Shown here piece by piece: positions 5,885 to 10,406 of a DNA stretch of 21,331 bases. The DNA comes from a virus: positions 1 to 21,331 of IMG/VR virus record IMGVR_UViG_3300044641_002674; one strand, given 5' to 3'. How positions within the stretch are numbered: the first letter of the stretch is position 1; each line of letters opens with the position of its first letter. The translations under genes and the position numbers were made by a program. The notes beneath the pieces were generated by a model. That model searched no databases and was not told where the DNA came from. It saw only the letters and a list, made by a program, of their open reading frames with translations.

Positions 5885-6129
5885 CAATCCTCATCTCTTT
5901 CTATAAATACATATAGTTTAAACATTTCTTCATAGGTGCAAGAGTAATCATATTCCTCACCATATTCGTTACGATGAGTGATTACATAGTTATCACCTGT
6001 AGCGTCATCTGTAATTGCAATTACTTCTACAATATCCATATCAATATTGATTAAGTCGCCTTCCATTAATTGGCTAGGTGTAAGTAAGTCTGCATATACT
6101 AGTTCCATACGGGTTATTGTATCAGTCAT
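5884..6129 (-). CDS. Acidic hypothetical protein, 81 aa
   Basis: Begins MTDTITRMELVYADLLTPSQ, then LMEGDLINIDMDIVEVIAIT and DDATGDNYVITHRNEYGEEY. The pattern 'ADLLTPSQLMEGDLI...V.V.AI.DD.TGDNY' is one I recall in small actinophage proteins of unknown function; it looks like a compact beta-barrel with a helical tail. Last gene of the 5884-7156 operon, one base after the preceding stop, and directly followed by the terminator. Confidence 0.78.
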   Translation of the reverse strand: MTDTITRMELVYADLLTPSQLMEGDLINIDMDIVEVIAITDDATGDNYVITHRNEYGEEYDYSCTYEEMFKLYVFIERDED

Positions 6130-6130
6130 T

Positions 6131-6415
6131 TTAGTCCTCCCAATCAGGTAGCCAGAAAGATAGGTGGTGCTGGTCTACAATAGCCCTTGCAGGTGCTTGC
6201 GTACTTCCACGATATAAAATCTGAAAGTCTCCAACCTTTGGCATATCAATCATTCGGTCATAGTCCTCATCATAGTATGCGTCAATAGCCTCAATACAAG
6301 GTGCTACCATTTCTGCGGGTACTGGTGGATAGTGATTACCTTTAAGGTGATATAGTATCTGAGTTTCTAAATCTAAAACTGTGTCCTGTAGTCCTAGGGC
6401 TGTTACGCTTCCCAT
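6131..6415 (-). CDS. Hypothetical protein, 94 aa
   Basis: Begins MGSVTALGLQDTVLDLETQI and contains YHLKGNHYPPVPAEMVAPCI, then an acidic IDAYYDEDYDRM stretch and the tail HHLSFWLPDWED. The GNHYPPVP...CIEAIDAY block appears in phage hypothetical proteins as I remember it. Probably helical and soluble. TAC/TAATG-type close packing with its neighbours; internal gene of the operon. No function assigned. Confidence 0.75.
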   Translation of the reverse strand: MGSVTALGLQDTVLDLETQILYHLKGNHYPPVPAEMVAPCIEAIDAYYDEDYDRMIDMPKVGDFQILYRGSTQAPARAIVDQHHLSFWLPDWED

Positions 6416-6416
6416 A

Positions 6417-6557
6417 TTAGTATGCTCCTTCTGTTAGTGGTGGTGTTAAGTTTAGTGCATATACGCACTCTTGGCAAATCGGTGAGTCAAATCGGTAATC
6501 AAACTTAGTATCATCTAAGTTCTCATAGCATTCCTCGCAATAGGTTAGATCGCTCAT
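6417..6557 (-). CDS. Zinc-ribbon-like miniprotein, 46 aa
   Basis: Begins MSDLTYCEECYENLDDTKFD, with knuckles CEEC (7-10) and CQEC (28-31): a CxxC-x17-CxxC arrangement typical of small zinc ribbons. The gene overlaps its upstream neighbour by one base (TAATG). Likely binds zinc and may contact nucleic acid or protein; the partner is unknown. Confidence 0.7.
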   Translation of the reverse strand: MSDLTYCEECYENLDDTKFDYRFDSPICQECVYALNLTPPLTEGAY

Positions 6558-6697
6558 TAGTTACCCCAATCTACAAGTACGCCGTCAATAGCGTCCTGTA
6601 TATCTGCCTCAAATATTGCTAATTCATCTTGGCTCAATTTTCTAACAAAAGAATTTTTATCATTAGACTTCCAAATAATTATCTCTGCGTTTATCAT
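6557..6697 (-). CDS. Hypothetical protein, 46 aa
   Basis: Begins MINAEIIIWKSNDKNSFVRK, then LSQDELAIFEADIQDAIDGV: a short strand followed by an acidic helix. TAATG overlap at its 3' end and ATGA overlap at its 5' end show translational coupling. No family recognised. Confidence 0.68.
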   Translation of the reverse strand: MINAEIIIWKSNDKNSFVRKLSQDELAIFEADIQDAIDGVLVDWGN

Positions 6698-6909
6698 TTT
6701 GCTACTACCTCTCCGTTACGATAAAAAGTTTTAGTATGCATTTTGCCTGACGGCTCTGATAAATTGACGACTCTGTATTCATTAGCGTCTCCATAGTCAA
6801 TAAAACTATTAAAGACATTTACTGCGTCAAGGGCATTGGCATAGCGACCAACCCAATTAGGGCTAGTGGCACTATCGTTGGTGCTGGTTACTGCGTATAG
6901 ATATTCCAT
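6694..6909 (-). CDS. Hypothetical protein, 71 aa
   Basis: Begins MEYLYAVTSTNDSATSPNWV, with GRYANALDAVNVFNSFIDYG and a C-terminal VVNLSEPSGKMHTKTFYRNG. Looks like a small alpha/beta protein (strand, helix, two strands). ATGA overlap downstream and TAATG upstream. Function unknown. Confidence 0.75.
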   Translation of the reverse strand: MEYLYAVTSTNDSATSPNWVGRYANALDAVNVFNSFIDYGDANEYRVVNLSEPSGKMHTKTFYRNGEVVAK

Positions 6910-7010
6910 TAGTTATAACTTCCTTTACATTCTGAACATAGATAGTTTAATTTGCAATAGCAACCTAGTTGGATAGGTGCTGGGTTTTCATAGTAGTCAT
7001 CATAGGACAT
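6909..7010 (-). CDS. Cys-rich miniprotein, 33 aa
   Basis: Begins MSYDDYYENPAPIQLGCYCK and ends NYLCSECKGSYN: CxC followed by CxxC, a possible single zinc knuckle. Coupled on both sides by TAATG overlaps. One of at least six Cys-rich miniproteins in the leftward arm. Confidence 0.62.
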   Translation of the reverse strand: MSYDDYYENPAPIQLGCYCKLNYLCSECKGSYN

Positions 7011-7156
7011 TAGTTGTTCTCCTTAGTTAAAAATAGTTGGTGGGTATTAGCATATTCTATCATCGCTTCTGCCTCTCGGTCAAGGTAGCAAGTGAAACAA
7101 TATAGAGTAGTTATGTCTACTGAGTTTTCATTACATTGTAAGCATAGGTCGGTCAT
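7010..7156 (-). CDS. Zinc-ribbon-like miniprotein, 48 aa
   Basis: First gene of its operon. Begins MTDLCLQCNENSVDITTLYC, giving CLQC (5-8) and CFTC (20-23), then an acidic helix (YLDREAEAMIEYANTHQ). The AAGAAGG Shine-Dalgarno lies 6 nt upstream, and promoter P9 31 nt upstream. Likely binds one zinc; role unknown. Confidence 0.72.
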   Translation of the reverse strand: MTDLCLQCNENSVDITTLYCFTCYLDREAEAMIEYANTHQLFLTKENN

Positions 7157-7187
7157 TGGGAGCCTTCTTTCTTAAGTTGATATAAAT

Positions 7188-7217
7188 ATCCTATCATATG
7201 GGGGAGACAAAAGATAA
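7188..7217 (-). promoter_or_regulatory. Promoter P9 with TGTC-16-(-10) element
   Basis: -35 TTATCT (7212-7217), 18-bp spacer, -10 TAGGAT (7188-7193) with extended TGA; TGTC begins 16 nt before the -10. Drives the seven-gene operon 5884-7156. Confidence 0.65.
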
Positions 7218-7230
7218 TCCGTAAAGGGGT

Positions 7231-7243
7231 AAATCGGACATTT
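7231..7243 (-). promoter_or_regulatory. AAATGTCCGATTT box
   Basis: Exact consensus copy, leftward, between P9 and its CRP-type box. Confidence 0.65.
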
Positions 7244-7247
7244 GGAG

Positions 7248-7263
7248 TGTGATAAATCTCACA
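7248..7263. promoter_or_regulatory. CRP/GlxR-type box
   Basis: TGTGATAAATCTCACA inside GTGTGA...TCACAC; centre 62.5 bp from the first base of the P9 -10. Confidence 0.7.
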
Positions 7264-7273
7264 CGTAAAGGCC

Positions 7274-7303
7274 TGTGGATAACTTAATCCAGCCTGTGGA
7301 TAA
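7274..7303 (-). promoter_or_regulatory. Pair of TTATCCACA (DnaA-type) boxes
   Basis: Two exact copies on the minus strand (7274-7282 and 7295-7303), starting 21 bp apart (two helical turns), each followed by GG. Confidence 0.7.
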
Positions 7304-7305
7304 CT

Positions 7306-7346
7306 CGGTTCGAAAAAACTTAAGCAGTTTTGAATCTTGCTTAGGA
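7306..7346 (-). terminator. Terminator: hairpin copy G plus T-tract and CGAACCG
   Basis: Minus-strand stem TAAGCA/TGCTTA (7320-7346), then AAGTTTTTTCGAACCG. The TAAGC/GCTTA stem carries a compensatory change relative to the TGAGC/GCTCA of other copies. On the plus strand the hairpin is followed by seven T. Confidence 0.75.
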
Positions 7347-7354
7347 TTTTTTTA

Positions 7355-7420
7355 TTATGTTCCAGAGATCATTAGGAATGCAAGAAAACAAATCCCAAGA
7401 ATGATTAGCGTTATAGTCAT
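7355..7420 (-). CDS. Single-span membrane micropeptide, 21 aa
   Basis: Begins MTITLIILGICFLAFLMI and ends SGT: one hydrophobic helix, as long and as placed (last gene before a terminator) as the 21-aa peptide at 4827-4892. Its start overlaps the stop of the 7417-7587 gene (ATGA), which supports coupled translation. Role unknown. Confidence 0.62.
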   Translation of the reverse strand: MTITLIILGICFLAFLMISGT

Positions 7421-7587
7421 TTCATACACGCCTCTCTAAATATTTCGTGTTTGAAGTTTGGGTTATCCTCTGAAAACATTCCAGAGAAATCCTCTACCAA
7501 ATCCTCAAAAGTAAATTCATCACCGATTAAATCTTTATACGATGAAAGAATTTCTGCAACGGCTACATAGTCTTTACGGGTCATCAT
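7417..7587 (-). CDS. Conserved small phage protein, 56 aa
   Basis: Begins MMTRKDYVAVAEILSSYKDL and continues EDLVEDFSGMFSEDNPNFKH. The layout MTRKDYV..A.IL, followed by an acidic segment and 'DNP.F....F', is common in small phage proteins I recall from several aquatic and actinobacterial phages. Two consecutive ATG codons; either could start it. TAATG overlap upstream, ATGA downstream. Confidence 0.75.
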   Translation of the reverse strand: MMTRKDYVAVAEILSSYKDLIGDEFTFEDLVEDFSGMFSEDNPNFKHEIFREACMK

Positions 7588-7793
7588 TATTCGGCCACCT
7601 TTAGAATTGCATAAGAGCCGTTTTCGTTTAGGTGGTCAATTGCTGGCTGAATAGCAGGCGCAAGCAATTCTTTTAGCATTGACTCAAGCATAGCAATTTG
7701 CATTTCTTGAGGTAGTGATAGCAAGCGAATGCCTACTGGGTGGGTTTCGTCTACTTCTGTGATGAAGTTTAGTGAGTGTTGAATTTGTACCAT
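7587..7793 (-). CDS. Hypothetical helical protein, 68 aa
   Basis: Begins MVQIQHSLNFITEVDETHPV, then an amphipathic helix (LPQEMQIAMLESMLKELLAP) and the tail NGSYAILKVAE. The Shine-Dalgarno AAAGGACAG precedes the ATG and promoter P10 lies 54 nt upstream. First gene of a three-gene operon ending in the 21-aa membrane peptide. Family not recognised. Confidence 0.75.
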   Translation of the reverse strand: MVQIQHSLNFITEVDETHPVGIRLLSLPQEMQIAMLESMLKELLAPAIQPAIDHLNENGSYAILKVAE

Positions 7794-7846
7794 TTTTATC
7801 TGTCCTTTGTTAGTTGTTAGTTTGGCATTTGCATTTTGTTATTTTA

Positions 7847-7877
7847 ATTGTATCACCTTCCACCGACAAGGTGGCAA
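7847..7877 (-). promoter_or_regulatory. Promoter P10 with TGTC-16-(-10) element
   Basis: -10 TACAAT (7847-7852) with extended TGA; TGTCGGT begins 16 nt before it. -35 TTGCCA (7872-7877) is 19 bp away, long for sigma-70-type spacing. No CRP-type box nearby. Confidence 0.65.
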
Positions 7878-7910
7878 GTGTGTTGCAAGAGTCGCAGATG
7901 AATATTTCCA

Positions 7911-8075
7911 CTAGTGTTGTTCCTCGCAATTTTTGTCGTAGTCAAATCCACAATAGTAGCAACCCATAAATTCTGAGTGTTCAATGCAATAGTATTTAAA
8001 TTGACTTGAGTCGCAGCAGAAGTGTTGCTCGTCTATGATTTCATAGAATTCTGTTTTATCAACGACTGCACTCAT
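7911..8075 (-). CDS. Cys-rich miniprotein, 54 aa
   Basis: Begins MSAVVDKTEFYEIIDEQHFC, with C20, C21, C30, then GCYYCGFDYDKNC (C39, C42, C49) and His residues between. The spacing allows a zinc site such as CC..C..CxxC. TAATG/ATGA-type overlap with 8075-8287 upstream. Ends shortly before P10. Role unknown. Confidence 0.7.
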   Translation of the reverse strand: MSAVVDKTEFYEIIDEQHFCCDSSQFKYYCIEHSEFMGCYYCGFDYDKNCEEQH

Positions 8076-8287
8076 TATTCACCAACCTTTACTGCAACGG
8101 TGCGGTAAGTGTTACGCCAAGCGCCCCAACCGCTATTAGGTGCAACCTCTACAAGATAGGTTTCACAACCTTCATACCAAATTGGCTGAGGGTGCGGTCT
8201 TGCGCTTACGATTTCTCCACGCAAGGTTTTAGATACATATTGTTTTCCCACTAGTAGGGACTGGACTGAGTATACATTTGCAGACAT
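8075..8287 (-). CDS. Beta-rich hypothetical protein, 70 aa
   Basis: Begins MSANVYSVQSLLVGKQYVSK, then TLRGEIVSARPHPQPIWYEG and NTYRTVAVKVGE: alternating strands with a Trp-rich turn (GWGAWRNTY), reminiscent of small SH3-like barrels. First gene of a two-gene operon under P11, with AAAGTGAG as a weak Shine-Dalgarno. No family recognised. Confidence 0.75.
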   Translation of the reverse strand: MSANVYSVQSLLVGKQYVSKTLRGEIVSARPHPQPIWYEGCETYLVEVAPNSGWGAWRNTYRTVAVKVGE

Positions 8288-8321
8288 AAGTTTGTCTCAC
8301 TTTCTTTTTCTTTATATTCTA

Positions 8322-8350
8322 AGTGTACCAGTTTGGACCGACATTATCAA
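8322..8350 (-). promoter_or_regulatory. Promoter P11 with TGTC-16-(-10) element
   Basis: -35 TTGATA (8345-8350), 17-bp spacer, -10 TACACT (8322-8327), extended TGG; TGTCGGT begins 16 nt before the -10. Confidence 0.78.
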
Positions 8351-8354
8351 ATCC

Positions 8355-8368
8355 AAATTCGGACATTT
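8355..8368 (-). promoter_or_regulatory. AAATGTCCGAATTT box
   Basis: Leftward copy of the dispersed motif, with an added TGTCC half directly upstream (as at 5832). Confidence 0.58.
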
Positions 8369-8381
8369 AGGACATATTTTT

Positions 8382-8397
8382 TGTGACTTTCGTCACA
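8382..8397. promoter_or_regulatory. CRP/GlxR-type box
   Basis: TGTGACTTTCGTCACA; centre 62.5 bp from the first base of the P11 -10, the same distance as at P9. Confidence 0.7.
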
Positions 8398-8490
8398 CTG
8401 ATTTATGGACTTATTTAATTTTATAAGATAATACTAGCATACAAAATCCAAAAAGTCAAGCCGACACGCCGTAAATCAGGGAATATTTCG

Positions 8491-8506
8491 TGTGACCTTA
8501 ATCACA
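8491..8506. promoter_or_regulatory. CRP/GlxR-type box without an adjacent promoter
   Basis: TGTGACCTTAATCACA, perfect half-sites, flanked by two copies of CGACACGCC (8462-8470 and 8518-8526). It is 171.5 bp from the P11 -10. Confidence 0.6.
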
Positions 8507-8532
8507 AACGTAAATAGCGACACGCCCGACCG

Positions 8533-8549
8533 CGTTCGAAAAATTCTTG
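8533..8549 (-). terminator. T-tract with CGAACGCG after the 32-aa gene
   Basis: Minus strand GCAAGAATTTTTCGAACGCG directly after the stop codon: same tail as the other operon ends. I could not find a convincing hairpin of the GAGCA family before it, so the termination call rests on the tail alone. The stretch 8288-8549 holds no gene. Confidence 0.4.
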
Positions 8550-8648
8550 CTACTCCCTTGCGTGCAAATAGAAAGAATAAATTAGTGTGATCATTGAAAA
8601 CCATAGAAGTGCATTACCACTTACGAAAAAGGTTTGATAAAAACTCAT
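8550..8648 (-). CDS. Membrane micropeptide, 32 aa
   Basis: Begins MSFYQTFFVSGNALLWFSMI, continues TLIYSFYLHARE: one membrane-spanning helix with a short basic C-terminus. Strong Shine-Dalgarno GAGGAGAAA. ATGA overlap with the gene upstream. Last gene of the long operon starting at 9974, again next to an operon end like the two 21-aa peptides. Confidence 0.65.
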   Translation of the reverse strand: MSFYQTFFVSGNALLWFSMITLIYSFYLHARE

Positions 8649-8791
8649 TGTTGTTTCTCCTCAATTTCTGCGACATATACATCTCCTCTTTCAATGTTTC
8701 CATATTTTAATTTAAAATCAAAATTTTCAATTGCTTCATCATAGTTATCTGCTTCAATATTTATGAAGGTAGTAAATTCAAAGATAGCCAT
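8645..8791 (-). CDS. Acidic hypothetical protein, 48 aa
   Basis: Begins MAIFEFTTFINIEADNYDEA, then IENFDFKLKYGNIERGDVYV. The pattern 'strand, ADNYDEAIENF helix, strand' is common in small phage alpha/beta proteins whose role is unknown. ATGA overlap with the next gene. Confidence 0.68.
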   Translation of the reverse strand: MAIFEFTTFINIEADNYDEAIENFDFKLKYGNIERGDVYVAEIEEKQQ

Positions 8792-8792
8792 A

Positions 8793-8966
8793 TTATTTTT
8801 CTCCCATCTCGTCAAGGTCTGCCTTGAACAATTTATAGATTCTTTCTTTTTCTTTATCTGGCGTGTTAGCCCATAGATAACCTAGCAGATAGTGTGTTCC
8901 ACTATCTCGGTCATTGTTACGAATTTGACGGCATATAGCCAATGTATCTTGTAGTTCAAGGCTCAT
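8793..8966 (-). CDS. Hypothetical helical protein, 57 aa
   Basis: Begins MSLELQDTLAICRQIRNNDR, then an LLGYLWANTPDKEKERIY segment and a charged helical tail. One base before the next start; TAATG with the gene upstream. No family recognised. Confidence 0.68.
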   Translation of the reverse strand: MSLELQDTLAICRQIRNNDRDSGTHYLLGYLWANTPDKEKERIYKLFKADLDEMGEK

Positions 8967-9070
8967 TAGTTATTTTCCTTTTCCAATCTAGTTAGTGAAA
9001 TATAGTCATAGATATTTACATAGACTATGTATGCGACATATAGCGATAATAAAATAAAAATTGTTTTCAT
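8966..9070 (-). CDS. Membrane micropeptide, 34 aa
   Basis: Begins MKTIFILLSLYVAYIVYVNI, followed by a charged tail YDYISLTRLEKENN: N-in or signal-anchor-like single span. TAATG overlaps at both ends. One of five hydrophobic micropeptides in this window. Confidence 0.65.
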   Translation of the reverse strand: MKTIFILLSLYVAYIVYVNIYDYISLTRLEKENN

Positions 9071-9249
9071 TACTTTCCCTCATTCTCTTTAGCGATCATC
9101 TCTTTTAGATAGTCAATCGCTACTTGTCTACCATTCTTGTAGCCAGTACCTACAATAGTGCGAGGTGCAACCTCTTTTGCCATTAGTGCATCTAGCATCT
9201 CTTGGTGAGTCATTGTGGCGGTATCGCCTAGATCATATTTATATCTCAT
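9070..9249 (-). CDS. Hypothetical protein, 59 aa
   Basis: Begins MRYKYDLGDTATMTHQEMLD, then ALMAKEVAPRTIVGTGYKNG and a basic/acidic helical end. The middle (EVAPRTIVGTGYKNGRQVAI) resembles a small helix-turn-helix-like arrangement but I cannot confirm one. TAATG overlaps at both ends. Confidence 0.68.
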   Translation of the reverse strand: MRYKYDLGDTATMTHQEMLDALMAKEVAPRTIVGTGYKNGRQVAIDYLKEMIAKENEGK

Positions 9250-9383
9250 TAGTTTTTCTCACTTTCTTTTTGAGAATGGATAATTTCGTTTTGCTTAGCG
9301 GCGTTTTCAAGAATTGCCATAGCGTCAATGCGTGAGAATAAGCGTTTATCGCTTACGAATTTTTTATATTCATCAAGGTTCAT
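9249..9383 (-). CDS. MNLDEY-type helical protein, 44 aa
   Basis: Begins MNLDEYKKFVSDKRLFSRID; helical and charged. The first residues match those of the 31-aa rightward gene at 10715-10810 (MNLDEYRAHVEAQRK), which also lies in a cluster with related neighbours. TAATG overlaps with both neighbours. Function unknown. Confidence 0.68.
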   Translation of the reverse strand: MNLDEYKKFVSDKRLFSRIDAMAILENAAKQNEIIHSQKESEKN

Positions 9384-9559
9384 TATTTGTTTCCTTTCAA
9401 GTGACCTGATATTCCAAGAGTATCGCAAGATACTTGCAACACTACCGACTTAGGTAGTGCATTACTTAGTGCGCTGATATAGTTACGCACTTCTGACGGG
9501 GTACTGAAAGACATAGCCTTAGTAGTACCATTGAACGAAGTTAGTTTAAGCGTTATCAT
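9383..9559 (-). CDS. LTS-G-T paralog, 58 aa
   Basis: Begins MITLKLTSFNGTTKAMSFST and ends SCDTLGISGHLKGNK. It aligns along its length with the rightward protein at 10982-11161 (LTSMAGNTRNINLSTKQEV... TCDLLGIDGYLQGENK): shared LTS, G-T, ST.xEV, LP, V(S/T)CD.LGI.G.L.G. A duplicated gene family flanking the divergent hub. Role unknown. Confidence 0.72.
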   Translation of the reverse strand: MITLKLTSFNGTTKAMSFSTPSEVRNYISALSNALPKSVVLQVSCDTLGISGHLKGNK

Positions 9560-9723
9560 TACTTAACCCCCTTATATAGAAAATCCCAAGCCTTACGGCA
9601 GATTAGAATGCTTTCGCAATTATCGCAACAAATAGACCCTTCAGGGTTAAGGTTAATATCATATGCATCTACATATGAAGTTTTGTTTCCGCAGACGGAA
9701 TCAAGTGGATATAGTGTACTCAT
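9559..9723 (-). CDS. Cys-rich miniprotein, 54 aa
   Basis: Begins MSTLYPLDSVCGNKTSYVDA; C11, then ICCDNCESILICRKAWDF with CxxC and further Cys. It resembles the rightward protein at 10539-10718 (VCKEHT... FCENCENNIERWYND) in the order VC, then C(D/E)NCE, then a Trp-containing tail. Probable zinc-binding protein; TAATG overlaps at both ends. Confidence 0.68.
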   Translation of the reverse strand: MSTLYPLDSVCGNKTSYVDAYDINLNPEGSICCDNCESILICRKAWDFLYKGVK

Positions 9724-9974
9724 TAGTTAGTACCAACTTTCTTTAGTAGTGAAGTGATAGCGACATATCGCTTAGCGATTAGTACCGCTTTAGGGTTAGG
9801 GGTAGAATAGAATCTACCTTGTGAGTAATCGCTAGGATATTTTTCAGCAATACGCTGAGCGATACGGATAGGGAGAGTGTTAGTAGTAGGTGCATATCCA
9901 CCTGCTTCTAATCCAAATTCTTTAGCGATATCGCTACGAATTTCTGAGTAGTAGTTATTTATTGAGTGAGTCAT
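9723..9974 (-). CDS. Hypothetical protein, 83 aa
   Basis: First gene of the leftward operon that starts at the divergent hub. Begins MTHSINNYYSEIRSDIAKEF, then GLEAGGYAPTTNTLPIRIAQ and a basic C-terminus (KAVLIAKRYVAITSLLKKVG). The central RIAQRIAEKYPSDYSQGRF could be a DNA-contacting helix but is not a recognised domain. AAAGGGG Shine-Dalgarno; P12 lies 56 nt upstream. Confidence 0.75.
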   Translation of the reverse strand: MTHSINNYYSEIRSDIAKEFGLEAGGYAPTTNTLPIRIAQRIAEKYPSDYSQGRFYSTPNPKAVLIAKRYVAITSLLKKVGTN

Positions 9975-10029
9975 ATTTGACCCCTTTCTTTAGCGGATTT
10001 CTTTACCGCTTGTTTTTCTTTATATAGAT

Positions 10030-10058
10030 ATTATAGCAGGGGGGTACGACATTGACTC
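10030..10058 (-). promoter_or_regulatory. Promoter P12 with TGTC-16-(-10) element
   Basis: -10 TATAAT (10030-10035, consensus) with extended TGC; TGTCGTA begins 16 nt before it; -35 GAGTCA (10053-10058) at 17 bp. Drives the nine-gene operon 8550-9974. Confidence 0.75.
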
Positions 10059-10095
10059 ATATTATGTAAAGTAAATTATCACCATAAACTAGGTC

Positions 10096-10108
10096 AAAAC
10101 GGACATAT
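10096..10108 (-). promoter_or_regulatory. ATATGTCCGTTTT box
   Basis: Leftward copy of the dispersed motif, between P12 and a CRP-type box. Confidence 0.58.
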
Positions 10109-10114
10109 GGGATA

Positions 10115-10130
10115 TGTGAAGTGCGTCACA
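10115..10130. promoter_or_regulatory. CRP/GlxR-type box
   Basis: TGTGAAGTGCGTCACA; centre 87.5 bp from the first base of the P12 -10, slightly off the phase of the others. Confidence 0.62.
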
Positions 10131-10138
10131 TTTATAGA

Positions 10139-10206
10139 CATGACTGATCATGAGCCTATGCGCCTATGACTGGTCATGAGCAGGGGTGCACAAGACTGGT
10201 CATCTG
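10139..10206. repeat. Three iterons with 26-bp period
   Basis: Near-palindromic units ATGACTGATCATGAGC (10140-10155), ATGACTGGTCATGAGC (10166-10181) and AGACTGGTCATCTG (10193-10206). The shared GACTG word begins at 10142, 10168 and 10194, exactly 26 bp apart. They lie between the leftward and rightward promoters, directly beside a DnaA-type box pair. Candidate operator array or replication-initiator site. The region 9975-10355 has no convincing gene. Confidence 0.72.
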
Positions 10207-10225
10207 TGGATAACCCTGTGGATAA
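10205..10225 (-). promoter_or_regulatory. Pair of TTATCCACA (DnaA-type) boxes
   Basis: Exact copies at 10205-10213 and 10217-10225, starting 12 bp apart, followed rightward by an AT-rich T-run (TTTTTTTCGATTTTTTT). The first overlaps the third iteron. Confidence 0.7.
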
Positions 10226-10244
10226 CTTTTTTTCGATTTTTTTG

Positions 10245-10260
10245 TGTGGTCTAAATCACA
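10245..10260. promoter_or_regulatory. CRP/GlxR-type box
   Basis: TGTGGTCTAAATCACA (one mismatch); centre 62.5 bp upstream of the first base of the rightward -10 at 10315, the same distance as for P9 and P11. Confidence 0.65.
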
Positions 10261-10264
10261 CTAG

Positions 10265-10277
10265 AAATGTCCGATTT
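10265..10277 (+). promoter_or_regulatory. AAATGTCCGATTT box
   Basis: Exact consensus copy pointing rightward, followed by a second TGTCCG. It lies between the CRP-type box and the rightward promoter, the same order as at leftward operons. Confidence 0.62.
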
Positions 10278-10291
10278 GTCCGTGTCTAAAC

Positions 10292-10320
10292 TTGACTTTT
10301 TGACATTTTTGTGCTATACT
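10292..10320 (+). promoter_or_regulatory. Rightward promoter 1
   Basis: -35 TTGACT (10292-10297), 17-bp spacer, -10 TATACT (10315-10320) with extended TGC. Confidence 0.78.
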
Positions 10321-10355
10321 TACAGTATCAAAAATTAAATAAGGTTAAAAGGTCA

Positions 10356-10406
10356 ATGAGCCTACCAAATAAACCGAACAAATGTTCGGGTGAGCGTAGC
10401 AAATAA
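10356..10406 (+). CDS. Possible 16-aa leader peptide
   Basis: MSLPNKPNKCSGERSK, with AAGG just upstream (3-nt spacing, short). It lies at +28 or so from promoter 1, and its codons span the SOS-type palindrome. May be a leader peptide or simply non-coding leader; evidence is thin. Confidence 0.35.
   Translation: MSLPNKPNKCSGERSK
10375..10388. promoter_or_regulatory. SOS (LexA)-type box
   Basis: CGAAC-AAAT-GTTCG, within a 16-bp palindrome CCGAACAAATGTTCGG (10374-10389). This is the Gram-positive/actinobacterial LexA consensus form. It lies 55 bp downstream of the promoter 1 -10, where a bound repressor could block elongation. As RNA it could also form a seven-pair hairpin. Confidence 0.55.

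Noticed and set aside
1288-8540. GGTTCGAA words as T-loops of degenerate tRNA genes
   Set aside because: No acceptor, D- or anticodon stems are present around them except for the real tRNA-Asp, whose T-loop is elsewhere (TTCAAGT).
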